A DNA stretch of 64,000 nt from CADEER01 sp965216585 (GTDB lineage Bacteria; Desulfobacterota; Binatia; HRBIN30; CADEER01): NCBI GenBank assembly GCA_965216585.1, contig CBDCGC010000003.1, positions 4,709,091 through 4,773,090 on the forward strand, written 5' to 3'. The first letter of the stretch is position 1. The number at the start of each line of letters is the position of its first letter. Shown here one piece after another: positions 8,101-16,499 of this stretch. The notes under the pieces were generated by a model. That model was not told where the DNA came from and did no database searches. It saw nothing but the letters and a program-made list of their open reading frames with translations. The position numbers and the translations under genes were made by a program.

Positions 8101-9950
8101 GCGGCACTCCTCTTGCGGCTGGTGCGCTTCTTCCGGGTCTTTGGCTTGGTCTTGGTCTTGGCGGCGGTGGCCTCGCGCTCGGCCATGATGCGGTCCAGGA
8201 GGGCCGAGGCGGGCTCGTCATTCGGGTCCTGATCGGCCAGTTTGCCCTCGAATGCCCACTTGAGGATGGACTGGCGGAGGCGGCTGCATCGGGCTCTGTT
8301 CGTGCTTATCGCGCTCGACGCATCGGCTCTCACGGAAAACAGGCGATCCAACTCCGTCGCGATTCGTGCCTGTTCGTGGATGGGAGGTATCGGGATGGCG
8401 ATGGCTCGTAGGCCCTTGAGGGGAACGGTCTTTTGAGCCGTGCCAGTCGCGACTTTCGCCGCCTGGGAGAACACGAACGACGAGGAGAGGAACTGGACGA
8501 GAAGGGATGTGTCGATACTGGAACAGGGCCGGAGTATCGCGATGTGCCGCTGGACGCAGAAGTCGCGGTCTGTATCGACGAGCACGGGAATTCCGAAGGA
8601 GCCCGTGACGCTGTAAAGCACGTCCCCCCGCTGCGGTCGGCGGATCGAGTCGATCTGGTTGAAGTAGTCGCGTGGGACGAACCGACACCCCTCGAAGGTC
8701 AGTTGGCCCGAGCGGACGTTGCCGATGACTAGGAAGGGGATGCCGTCATCAACTTGGGGCGGCGGTTGGTGATCTCCGTCGCTAACGCTCGTACAGAGGG
8801 CCTCGACAGTACCCCAACACCACCCCTCCGGCAGATCCGGTAACTCCGAGGTGTCCGGCGCCGCCGGCTCCTTGTACTTCGCCTTCCACTTGTCGTTCTT
8901 TGGCTCCTTGCCCTTGGCCTTGAGGGCGGCGAGTTCGGCTTCCTCCCACCGTCGCCGGCGCTCTTTGAGAATACGCTCCAGGAGCACGGAGGCGGGCTCG
9001 TAGCCTGCCTGCCGCGTCCGGCCGGCTGCGATCTCCCGCTTCAACCACTTGCGACCGTAACCTGTCTTGAGTTCTTTCTCCCGTTTGACCGCTTCCTCGC
9101 GAGTCTTGTGCTTTTCGTAATGAGCGATCCGACGAGGGTGATGTTTCTTCGTCCAGTCTGCTGCCGAACCCGCAAGATGCTCACTCCAGCGTCGGCGCAA
9201 GTCGTCGGTTTGGCCGGTATAGTGACTGCCGTCGTCGCATTCGATCGCGTATACGAAGAAGCAGTGCGGCCGCGGCGCAGGCAGGTCGCGACCCTCCTGG
9301 CGGGCGAGTTCCGCCTCGGTCGGCACGAGCCGGCCCTCCACCGCGGCCTTGAGTACCGAGGCGCGATACCGCTTGAGGTTCGCCTGCACGCGCTCCAGCG
9401 TTGCCACGGCTTTGTCGAGCCGGGTGAAATAGGACTCGATGGCCTCGACGATGCGGGTCTGCTCGGGGAGTGGCGCGATCGGAATGTCGATTCGCTCGAT
9501 CGTGGGTGCGTTCAAGTTTGGGCGTCCCACACCTCCGGCGCCACGGCGCAAGAGTCGTTGGGCTCGATTGGAGCGAAGAAAATGAAAAATGAACGGAGCT
9601 AGCTCCGACACAAGAAGGCGGTATCGGATGAGGTAGGCTCCGGGTATTGCGTCCACCTGATCGTCGAAAACCGCAACTGTGCCGATGCTACCGGTCCTCG
9701 TAACCATGAGGTCGCCGACTTTGAGGGAGTACTTTCGGAACGAATCTTCATCGAGTTGTATTTTCGGCGCCGTCGAAACGTTGACCTTTCCCGATTCCGA
9801 CACGTCAGATGTCCTTAGTACGAGTTGGCCACTGTCTGCGTAGAGGTCGCTAGAAAACCGCGGTCCATACAGAGAAGATTCCTTTAGATCGCCAAGGTTG
9901 CTTGTTGCCCATCCGTTGGGAAGGCCTTCGTAGGTTTGCTTCTCGCTCAC
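8097..9950 (-). CDS. hsdS: Type I specificity subunit HsdS with an internal GIY-YIG nuclease domain
   Basis: DNA sequence-recognition subunit, 617 residues, well above the usual 400-500. The first half (1-220) has a target-recognition domain and the conserved helix ending EGRLVPTEAELARQEGRD. Residues about 228-315 are a GIY-YIG domain: VYAI (233-236), YTGQ (244-247), an Arg-rich helix, and a tail GRTRQAG. The HsdS sequence then resumes with YEPASVLLERILKERRRRW (317 onward), a second recognition domain (TRD2) and the closing EGKLADQDPNDEPAS repeat with a Lys/Arg-rich tail. The two HsdS halves fit together as EGRD-YEPAS, so the nuclease domain was inserted in frame at one point. Overlaps hsdR and hsdM by 4 bp each. 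Confidence 0.95.
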   Translation of the reverse strand: MSEKQTYEGLPNGWATSNLGDLKESSLYGPRFSSDLYADSGQLVLRTSDVSESGKVNVSTAPKIQLDEDSFRKYSLKVGDLMVTRTGSIGTVAVFDDQVDAIPGAYLIRYRLLVSELAPFIFHFLRSNRAQRLLRRGAGGVGRPNLNAPTIERIDIPIAPLPEQTRIVEAIESYFTRLDKAVATLERVQANLKRYRASVLKAAVEGRLVPTEAELARQEGRDLPAPRPHCFFVYAIECDDGSHYTGQTDDLRRRWSEHLAGSAADWTKKHHPRRIAHYEKHKTREEAVKREKELKTGYGRKWLKREIAAGRTRQAGYEPASVLLERILKERRRRWEEAELAALKAKGKEPKNDKWKAKYKEPAAPDTSELPDLPEGWCWGTVEALCTSVSDGDHQPPPQVDDGIPFLVIGNVRSGQLTFEGCRFVPRDYFNQIDSIRRPQRGDVLYSVTGSFGIPVLVDTDRDFCVQRHIAILRPCSSIDTSLLVQFLSSSFVFSQAAKVATGTAQKTVPLKGLRAIAIPIPPIHEQARIATELDRLFSVRADASSAISTNRARCSRLRQSILKWAFEGKLADQDPNDEPASALLDRIMAEREATAAKTKTKPKTRKKRTSRKRSAA

Positions 9951-12805
9951 GCCGCCAGCGCCTCGTTCAGTTCACGGATCACAGTTTTCAGGTCCTCTCC
10001 GAACACCTGTGCTGCCTTCCCAAGCCCGCCCTCCTCGACAAAGGGAGTGTATTGGAAGTCATCGAAGCCGATCTCCAGGCTCGTTGCTACGTGATCCCGC
10101 ATCATCTCCAGCCAAGCTCGTTGTTGATCGGTGAACTGGTGCCCTGCGGTCTCTTGCTGCGCCATCCAGTTGTCGAAGCGTTCGTTGACCTCCTCGGCAA
10201 AGGGCTTTAGCTCGTCGTCGCGGTGGAGGGCGAAGCGGACGAGCGAGACGATGTCCGTGAGCAGTCGCTCGCCCGAGCCTCGTACCTTGTCCTTGTCGAG
10301 GACCTCGTAGGCCCGCCAGAGTTTCTCGGGGGTCCATGACCGGGGTGGCTGCTTGATTGCGGCGGCGAGGTCCTTGATGTCCTTGTAACGCAGGCGCTGG
10401 CCGGGCGGCTGGTTGTAAAGGAACTGGAGGGCGTCGATCTCGTCCTTGTGCTCCTCCAGATAGGACTCAAAGGACTGCACCAGCGACTTGGCCTTCTCCT
10501 TGGCGTCCTCGGACACGCCGGCCGATACCAACTCGTCCTCGCTGACCTCGTCGATGATCTGCTCGAACTTCACCTTGAGGTTGATGATCGTCTTTCTCAG
10601 GTTGGGCATGGTCGCTAGCGGCGCTGTCGCGGCCTTGCAGAGCCGCTCGGCGACTTGCTCGATCTGCTCGTCGGTCGGTTCGTTGCCCTTGGGGACGGCG
10701 AACTCCTTCCGCGCCTCCTCGACTTGTCGGTCAGGATTGAGCGCGTCGATGATGTCGTGGGTGATCTCGCCGAGCCGCTTCCCGCCGGCGAGTTTGGTGA
10801 TGATGTCGTGCTCCTCTGGTCCGAACTTCTGCTCCAGCCGGGCCATCCGGCCGGCGAGGGAGGACAGCATTTCGGGATCGGTGCCGCCGGTGGCCACGTG
10901 CTCCAGCAGCGCATTGAAGGAGACCCCGCGCTTCTGATCGAGAGGGCGGGTGTCGGTAAGCGCCTGCTTGGTGACGCCGACGCAGTCAACCAGGACGAAG
11001 TGGTCCTTCACTTTGGCGTCGTCGGTGACCGCCTGGAGGTCGTCTTTGCCGATCACTCGGACGCCGCGGCCGACCATCTGGTCGTAGAAGATGCGGCTTT
11101 TCACGGTCCGCATGAACATCACGATCTCGATCGGCTTGATGTCGGTGCCGGTGGCAATCATGTCCACGGTGACCGCGATCCTCGGGTTATAGGAGTTGCG
11201 GAAGTCCTGGATCAGGTCGCGGGCGCTGCGACCGGTCGTCTTGTAGGTGATCTTCTGCGCGAAGGCGTCGCCCTTGCCGAACTCCTGCCGGACGATCGCA
11301 ACGATGTCCTCGGCGTGAGAGTCGTCCTTGGCGAAGATCAGCGTCTTGGGTACGCGATTACGGTGGGGAAAGCACTCGGGGAGGCATTTGTCCCGGAACG
11401 TGCGAATGATCGTCCTGATCTGATCCTTCGCGACCACCTTCCGGTCGAGTTCCTCGGAACCGTAGGTGTAGTCCTCATCCGGTCGCTCCCAACGCACCTG
11501 CCGTGTTGCCCGGTCCCGATGGCCAAGGACGACTCCGGGCTCTGCGACGACGGTGGAGCCTTCCTCCGAAATCTTGGTCTTGATCTCGTAGACCTCGAAA
11601 TCGACGTTGACCCCATCCGCCACGGCGTCCTCGCGCCGGTACTCCATGACCAGGTTCTTGTTGAAGAATCCGAAGGTGTGCTTGGCCGGCGTTGCGGTGA
11701 GCCCGACCAGGAAGGAGTCGAAGTATTCGAGCACCTGGCGCCAGATACTGTAGATCGAGCGGTGGCACTCATCGACGATGATCACGTCGAAAAACTCGGG
11801 CGGGATCGAGCGGTTGTAGGCAACCGTCACCGGTTCGCGATCGGCATCGCGCTCGAAACCGGACACCTCATCGGCGTCCTCCTCCAACTCCTCCCCCGAG
11901 AGCATCGAGTAGAGGCGCTGGATCGTGCTGACGACGACCTTCGAGGAGTCGCCAACCATCGCCGAAGTAAGGCGCTGAATGTTGTAAAGCTCCTCGAACT
12001 TCCGATTGTCGTCAGGGGTCCGGTAATTCTGAAATTCCTTCTCGGCCTGCTCGCCGAGGTTACCGCGATCGACCAGGAACAGGACCCGCCGGGCTCCGCC
12101 GTACTTGATTAGTCGGTAGATCGAAGTGACCGCGACGAACGTCTTGCCGGACCCCGTGGCCATCTGGATCAGCGCACGGGGGTGATTGTCGTAGAACGAC
12201 TTCTCCAGGCTGGTGACCGCCTTACTCTGGTTCGGCCAGAGGCCCTCGGCATTCAGTTCGGGCATAGCCCGCAATCGCGAGCGCAGAGTCGAGGGGTTGT
12301 CCGAGTCGATCTTGCGCGAGGCGAACTCGGCCGCGGGCAGCCAGCCGTTGGCCCATTCCTTGGTAGGGGCCGCCGTCAGCCACTCGGCGATCGTCTCCGG
12401 CCGATGGAAGTTGAACACCCGCCGGCTGCGCGGGACGGGGTCGAGGTCGTTGCGAAATTGGGTGACGGTCCCTGTGCTGGAGTAGAGAAAGGGCAGCGGA
12501 CGGACTGGCGGCTTGAGAGTCTCAGGGAGACCCGTAGCGTACTTCTCGGCCTGAATCTGGACGCCACTCAGGGTGTGGCCCATCGGCTTGGCCTCGATGA
12601 CCCCAACGGGCTTCCCGTCCACGAACAGCAGGTAGTCGGCGAAGCCGTGGTTGGCTGCCATTTTGAACTCGCGGATCGCGACGCCGCGGCCAGCGGAGAG
12701 ATTGGTGTCCTCGCGGTCCTGGACGACCCAACCGGCTTCTTCGAGGTTGGCGTCGATCTTCTTGCGGGCGGCCTCCTCCGGGCCGCGGGCACCCGGCGGG
12801 GTCAA
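9947..12805 (-). CDS. hsdR: Type I restriction endonuclease subunit HsdR
   Basis: ATP-dependent translocase and nuclease subunit, 952 residues. The N-terminal PD-(D/E)xK nuclease shows GFADYLLF (Asp57) and GVIEAK (Glu71, Lys73). The superfamily 2 helicase motor shows MATGSGKT (215-222), DECH (345-348), LTATP (369-373) and QMVGRGVR. A C-terminal HsdM-interaction region follows. No ATG is available; the TTG at 12805 is chosen because homology begins at once (ARKKIDANLEEAGW), and an in-frame stop lies 11 codons upstream. First gene of the hsdR-hsdS-hsdM-PIN operon, with 4-bp overlaps. All key residues are present. Confidence 0.97.
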   Translation of the reverse strand: MTPPGARGPEEAARKKIDANLEEAGWVVQDREDTNLSAGRGVAIREFKMAANHGFADYLLFVDGKPVGVIEAKPMGHTLSGVQIQAEKYATGLPETLKPPVRPLPFLYSSTGTVTQFRNDLDPVPRSRRVFNFHRPETIAEWLTAAPTKEWANGWLPAAEFASRKIDSDNPSTLRSRLRAMPELNAEGLWPNQSKAVTSLEKSFYDNHPRALIQMATGSGKTFVAVTSIYRLIKYGGARRVLFLVDRGNLGEQAEKEFQNYRTPDDNRKFEELYNIQRLTSAMVGDSSKVVVSTIQRLYSMLSGEELEEDADEVSGFERDADREPVTVAYNRSIPPEFFDVIIVDECHRSIYSIWRQVLEYFDSFLVGLTATPAKHTFGFFNKNLVMEYRREDAVADGVNVDFEVYEIKTKISEEGSTVVAEPGVVLGHRDRATRQVRWERPDEDYTYGSEELDRKVVAKDQIRTIIRTFRDKCLPECFPHRNRVPKTLIFAKDDSHAEDIVAIVRQEFGKGDAFAQKITYKTTGRSARDLIQDFRNSYNPRIAVTVDMIATGTDIKPIEIVMFMRTVKSRIFYDQMVGRGVRVIGKDDLQAVTDDAKVKDHFVLVDCVGVTKQALTDTRPLDQKRGVSFNALLEHVATGGTDPEMLSSLAGRMARLEQKFGPEEHDIITKLAGGKRLGEITHDIIDALNPDRQVEEARKEFAVPKGNEPTDEQIEQVAERLCKAATAPLATMPNLRKTIINLKVKFEQIIDEVSEDELVSAGVSEDAKEKAKSLVQSFESYLEEHKDEIDALQFLYNQPPGQRLRYKDIKDLAAAIKQPPRSWTPEKLWRAYEVLDKDKVRGSGERLLTDIVSLVRFALHRDDELKPFAEEVNERFDNWMAQQETAGHQFTDQQRAWLEMMRDHVATSLEIGFDDFQYTPFVEEGGLGKAAQVFGEDLKTVIRELNEALAA

Positions 12806-12940
12806 GCTGCGATCCCTCGTGCTTTGGGAGTGCTGCTACTCTTGAATGCTGCAGTACTCATAGCTCGCCGATCGGGTTAGCAAATCGACCCGTTCGCGGC
12901 CAATGAATGCCGAGGCGGTAACAAAGCTGGGAAAGGCAAG

Positions 12941-13001
12941 AGACGTAGGAGGCGAAGTCGCGCGACTCCGCTGTCCTAAGCCCGAATCGCCTCCTACGTC
13001 T
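12941..13001. promoter_or_regulatory. Inverted repeat upstream of hsdR
   Basis: AGACGTAGGAGGCG (12941-12954) and its exact complement CGCCTCCTACGTCT (12988-13001) flank a 33-nt loop that itself contains GTCGCGCGAC. It lies in the 347-bp gap between the start of hsdR and the end of the next leftward gene. It could be a terminator for the toxin-antitoxin pair, an operator or a small repeat; nothing else is evident in this gap. Confidence 0.5.
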
Positions 13002-13152
13002 CCTAGTGTTCCAGGCGAGGGCAGGGAGCGAGGTCATCGGCAAATTGTGTGCGCCGAAAAGGGGGTCGGACCGGGCCAAGCCGTCGAAACGGAAGGAAAT
13101 GGGCTTCGAGCCAGCCCAAGGTTCGCCCACGATCGGGCTCGCCTAGTACACG

Positions 13153-13392
13153 CTATGCAGCGCGACGACGGCCCTTTCGCCGAGGCAATGCTTGGTCGAG
13201 GGCCAATAGGGCTCGCAGAGCATCGTTCACCGACTTCGAATCCGGGAAATGTTCAGCCACTTCCGGTTCTAGAATACGGAGTAGCTCTGACGCCTCGGCG
13301 GCGTTCTCGGACAACGCGCCGCGGGCTGCCTGCGCCCAGTCGTATCGGTCGGCGTGCCCCTCCGGCAATTTGCGGCGATCAGTCTTCTTCAT
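13153..13392 (-). CDS. Antitoxin partner of the BrnT-type toxin
   Basis: A 79-residue protein starting MKKTDRRKLPEGHADRYDW. The ATG at 13392 has a good AAAGGAG site and overlaps the toxin stop by 14 bp. The segment LEPEVAEHFPDSKSVNDALRAL looks like a short strand followed by a helix-turn-helix of ribbon-helix-helix type, as in antitoxins that bind their own operator. It does not closely match the classical BrnA sequence, so the role is assigned mainly from its position behind a BrnT-like toxin. Confidence 0.6.
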   Translation of the reverse strand: MKKTDRRKLPEGHADRYDWAQAARGALSENAAEASELLRILEPEVAEHFPDSKSVNDALRALLALDQALPRRKGRRRAA

Positions 13393-13668
13393 CGTATCTT
13401 CTCCTTTGAGCGGTCGATGCCTTGCGGGCACTGATGATCCGAACACGGTCGCCCGGGAGTCTCTCCGTGTGGACTACGAAAAGGACCCGCAAGAGTCCTG
13501 ACATGCCGATCGTGATCGATCGACCCGGCTCGACCAGATCCGGCGCGGTCAATGCGCGTGGATCAGCAAGAGCGGTGACCGCTTCCTCGAAAGAGACCCT
13601 ATGCTTCTTCAAGTTCGACGCAGCCTCCGGTCATCCCATTCGAAGTCGTCGAAGGTGACCGTGGCCAT
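13379..13668 (-). pseudogene. brnT: BrnT-type toxin, apparently frameshifted
   Basis: RelE-superfamily type II toxin (ribonuclease). The C-terminal 77 residues, in one frame from 13609, carry HRVSFEEAVTALADP, ITIGMSG and LFVVHTERLPGDRVRIISARKAS, which are diagnostic of BrnT. The expected N-terminus (MATVTFDDFEWDDRRLRRT) is read from the ATG at 13668 but ends in a stop within a few codons of the junction near 13610. One missing base would restore a 96-residue BrnT. Either the toxin is inactivated or the read is in error there. A TTG restart would omit the conserved FEWD strand. Confidence 0.75.
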
Positions 13669-14060
13669 GCTCGACCTTCACCCAACGAAATGGAGCGGTC
13701 AAGATTGGAGCCGCGAAAAACGAACTCCGGGAAATTTTAGCGATGCTGGTCGGCCTCAGTAAATGGGCGGAGGATAGTGCGCCCGCGACGTCATCCAAAA
13801 GAGGTCGCGCGCAGCGCGATCACCGACCATAGCCTACGCCTTTGACTTAGCCTGAGCCTTCCTCAGCCGGTGTTGAATTCAAATGATGGGCCTGCGTTGG
13901 TACGGGTTCTTCGCTCTTGGGCTCAGGCTCGGGCTCAGGGCCCGCTCCGGCCGTAGTTAACGCGTCGTGCCTAGAAATCCGGCTGTTCACCCGAGGCACT
14001 CGCTACCTCTGGCGGTGGCGGTCGGAAGGCGGGACAGCTATGATAAGGCTGCTTTCTGGA
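13669..14060. other. Intergenic stretch with a degenerate GCCTNN repeat
   Basis: No supported gene. At about 13829-13876 there is a decayed copy of the hexamer-type sequence (CCTACGCCTTTGACTTAGCC) seen in the intergenic repeats at 28149, 38021 and 40600. Around 13918-13945 there is a GGCTCAGGCTCGGGCTCAGG stretch. Confidence 0.4.
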
Positions 14061-14067
14061 GGTGACC

Positions 14068-14322
14068 ATGGACCGAACCCACGTCGTTGAAGGGCGCTTG
14101 AGCGACCCGAAGCACATCGAGCTCGACGAGCCGTTGTCCGACGTCCAGGGGCGCGTACAGGTCACCGTACGCCCGATCGATCAGCCGCCCCTGGGATCGC
14201 CGCAGCGGTTGCTCGAGGCAATGCGTTCTCTACCGAAGCTCGATCCCGCAGACGTGGACGAGCTCGAGCGCATGATCGAAGAGGGCAAGCTGCCGACGCG
14301 TTCCGAAGGTCTGTTCGATTAG
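14068..14322 (+). CDS. Putative VapB-type antitoxin
   Basis: An 84-residue protein beginning MDRTHVVEGRLSDPKHIELDEPL, with an excellent GGAGG site at the ATG (14068). The N-terminal part resembles the short beta-rich strand pattern of AbrB- or DUF-type antitoxins (x-V-x-G-x-L-x-D...I-x-L-x-E-P), and the C-terminus is acidic and helical (PADVDELERMIEEGK), as expected for the toxin-neutralising segment. It is placed 12 bp before a VapC gene in the same direction. The pairing supports the call; the exact antitoxin family is not certain. Confidence 0.7.
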   Translation: MDRTHVVEGRLSDPKHIELDEPLSDVQGRVQVTVRPIDQPPLGSPQRLLEAMRSLPKLDPADVDELERMIEEGKLPTRSEGLFD

Positions 14323-14334
14323 GAGTCCGCGTAG

Positions 14335-14751
14335 GTGGCGATGGTCTTTCTCCTCGACTCGAACGCCATCTCCGATTTGATACGGCAGCACCCCGGGGTC
14401 GAGGCTCGCCTCGCCGCTCTCACCGAAAACGACGCGGTGATCACGTGCCCGATCGTTCGCGGCGAGATCCTCTACGGAATCGAACACCTGCCGGAGGGAC
14501 GCCGTCGATCCGACCTCGCTCGGCAAGCTGAAACGATCTTCTCGAACTTTCGGTGTGAACCATTGCCGACCGATGCGGGCGACGCCTATGCGCGGATCAA
14601 GAACGCACAGCAGCGGAAGGGCCTGGCCCTGGACGAGAACGACCTCTGGATCGCCGCAGCAGCGTCAGCAATCGGGGCCACGCTGGTGACGCGAGACAGC
14701 GACTTCAACTCGATCGACGGCCTGGCGATCGTGGACTGGACCGCCGCCTGA
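14335..14751 (+). CDS. vapC: VapC-type PIN-domain toxin
   Basis: A 138-residue type II toxin ribonuclease. PIN acidic residues are visible: LLDSNAISDLI (Asp), GEILYGI (Glu), DENDLWIAAAA (Asp) and TRDSDFNSI (Asp). The length is typical and the gene looks intact. The GTG at 14335 has AGGAG 9 nt upstream; the ATG at 14341 is an alternative. Forms an operon with the upstream antitoxin. Confidence 0.93.
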   Translation: MAMVFLLDSNAISDLIRQHPGVEARLAALTENDAVITCPIVRGEILYGIEHLPEGRRRSDLARQAETIFSNFRCEPLPTDAGDAYARIKNAQQRKGLALDENDLWIAAAASAIGATLVTRDSDFNSIDGLAIVDWTAA

Positions 14752-14948
14752 CGGGCACTACCTCGCAATGGCGGGCGTTCGACATTGATCTTTCAGGCAC
14801 AGTTTTCGAACACGAGCAGCGCATAGGCGATCGCGCGAATCTTGTTGGACACCGGTTCGCATCTCGCCGTCGGTCTCACTTGCTGATTTTCGCCCGAACA
14901 GGGTGCATCCTCCCCTACGGAGACACCGTGCGTCGTGTCGATGTGGGG

Positions 14949-15035
14949 GAAATCGGGGACAGGCCCCTCCGTTTTGATCAAAGTACAAGCAGCTCAGTGG
15001 GTTAGACGTACGGAGAGGTGCCTATCCCCGATTTC
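14949..15035. repeat. 87-bp inverted-repeat element, copy 1
   Basis: Left arm GAAATCGGGGACAGGCCCCT (from 14949) and right arm ending ATCCCCGATTTC (to 15035) are imperfect complements. The ~37-bp centre (TTTTGATCAAAGTACAAGC, then AGCTCAGTGGGTTAGACGT) is almost identical to that of copy 2 at 16659-16745. No ORF. It looks like a miniature inverted-repeat or REP-doublet element. Confidence 0.85.
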
Positions 15036-15109
15036 GCCTCCGGTTTTGAATCCGCCGCAGAGTCGGTGATCGCCCGACTGGCCGGTAAAGAACGTGTTGC
15101 GAAATAGGA

Positions 15110-15352
15110 TCACCAGAGCCGCTTGTTGGCGAAGGCGATGCCGGACCCCGATTTCAGGTAGCGCTCGAACGCCCGAGCACGGGAGTCGTTAGCAAACCAA
15201 GTTGCGGTGACGAGCTCCCAGGGCCGGTACTTCGCCGTGTGTTTCGCGCCGCCGGCATTGTGCTTGCGGAGACGCGCCTCGAGGTCGGATGTGATCCCGA
15301 CGTAGCGGCGCTCGGGGTGAGGTGCGCTGCGGATTAGATAGACAGTTAGCAC
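15110..15352 (-). CDS. Small stand-alone GIY-YIG nuclease-domain protein
   Basis: An 80-residue protein: VYLIRSAPHP (GIY strand), RYVGITSDLEARLRKHN (YIG strand plus catalytic-type Arg helix), GGAKHTAKYRPWELV and ERYLKSGSGIAFANKRLW. Proteins of this size and pattern (UvrC/YhbQ-like GIY-YIG) are common and poorly characterised; many occur beside RNA genes. The GTG at 15352 is chosen because it precedes the first strand directly; upstream sequence is repeat DNA. It lies 240 bp beyond the 3' end of ssrA. The fold assignment is firm, the function unknown. Confidence 0.85.
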   Translation of the reverse strand: MLTVYLIRSAPHPERRYVGITSDLEARLRKHNAGGAKHTAKYRPWELVTATWFANDSRARAFERYLKSGSGIAFANKRLW

Positions 15353-15401
15353 TAGGGGAGTAGATGCATACCGGCCGCAGATGGTCAAGGTTGGTACCGG
15401 C

Positions 15402-15452
15402 CCTCCTTCGCCGAGGCTTCGGAGGACATCCTTCGCTCGACTTCGTCGAGCG
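15402..15452. repeat. 51-bp direct repeat near ssrA, copy 1
   Basis: CCTCCTTCGCCGAGGCTTCG through to CTTCGTCGAGCG; identical to 15535-15585. Each copy contains a short hairpin (CCTCC...GGAGG) and a second palindrome CTCGAC-TTC-GTCGAG. Confidence 0.95.
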
Positions 15453-15534
15453 GGCAACCCATGCAACCCATACCGTTGAGATGGCCTGCCATCCGAAGCT
15501 CGACGATCGGTGCTTCAAGCGGGGGTTGACTGGT

Positions 15535-15561
15535 CCTCCTTCGCCGAGGCTTCGGAGGACA

Positions 15562-15585
<24 letters not shown>
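15535..15585. repeat. 51-bp direct repeat near ssrA, copy 2
   Basis: Identical to 15402-15452. This copy ends 6 bp before the 3' end of ssrA, and its right part makes up most of the hairpin that follows the tmRNA. Confidence 0.95.
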
Positions 15586-15940
<355 letters not shown>

Positions 15941-15975
15941 ATTGGCGAGATGTGCCCGCTTTCGGGCCGTTTCCC

Positions 15976-16004
15976 ACTCTAAGCATGCTTCCCCGCCGGA
16001 GCAA
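15976..16004 (-). promoter_or_regulatory. Possible sigma-70 type promoter for ssrA
   Basis: On the minus strand TTGCTC (15999-16004) and TAGAGT (15976-15981) are separated by 17 bp. Transcription would start about 30 nt before the mature tmRNA, consistent with RNase P processing. The match is moderate and overlaps the truncated toxin gene. Confidence 0.3.
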
Positions 16005-16203
16005 GTCGGCCGTTTTTGATCGGCCGTTTTTTGATCTCCGCTGCTACGGCGGGATCACATCCGATCTTCGGGCTCGCGTTCAATTCCTCCGCAACGACAT
16101 CGGGGACAATCAGGTCTTGTCCCAATGCGCGGAGCAGACCCAAACGATCGATCTTGCCTAGCAGAATCAGGGGCGAGGCGTTAACTACGGCCGGAGCGGG
16201 CAC
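15979..16203 (-). pseudogene. Truncated DUF3368-type PIN toxin
   Basis: 74 residues starting MPAPAVVNASPLILLGKIDRLGLLRAL and continuing VPDVVAEEL, which matches the N-terminus of DUF3368 PIN-domain toxins (VVNASPLI carries the first Asp-equivalent position). Family members run to about 150 residues; the catalytic C-terminal half is absent, and the reading frame ends 39 bp before ssrA. It overlaps its antitoxin gene by 23 bp. The truncation beside ssrA suggests loss during island insertion or decay. Confidence 0.7.
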
Positions 16204-16447
16204 GATTCACTTCCTGCTCCAACTCGTTCGGGTCGACCTGGACCACGTCGATCTTTCGCTCTGCAAGCGCGTCAAGGAAATCGCTCCGGGCGATGCCGGC
16301 AATCTCTGCAGCACGGCCTTGAGAGACGAGACCTCGGTGGTACCAATCGATCGCGGCAGCGAGCTTGATGTCCCTTTCCAACTCGTTTGGGGATTGATGC
16401 AGCGAGCTAGGAATCCCGTCAGGAAGCTGAATCGTCACGGACGTCAT
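16181..16447 (-). CDS. UPF0175-family antitoxin
   Basis: 88 residues. The segment LAAAIDWYHRGLVSQGRAAEIAGIARSDFLDALAERKI is the UPF0175 pattern (helix-turn-helix with A-A-x-x-A-G-x-x-x-x-x-F-L). UPF0175 proteins pair with DUF3368 PIN toxins, and the next gene is such a toxin, truncated. The antitoxin itself looks intact and is now probably an orphan. Confidence 0.8.
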   Translation of the reverse strand: MTSVTIQLPDGIPSSLHQSPNELERDIKLAAAIDWYHRGLVSQGRAAEIAGIARSDFLDALAERKIDVVQVDPNELEQEVNRARSGRS

Positions 16448-16499
16448 CGGTCACCTCTCGAGTGTAGCCGGCAGCATAGCTCCACTGCCGGCGGTTTTC

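Noticed and set aside
10655..12112. 485-codon open frame antisense to hsdR
   Set aside because: Lies wholly inside hsdR, no recognisable motif, biased composition.
14758..14988. Short leftward frames after vapC
   Set aside because: They run through the 87-bp repeat element and show no protein-like features.
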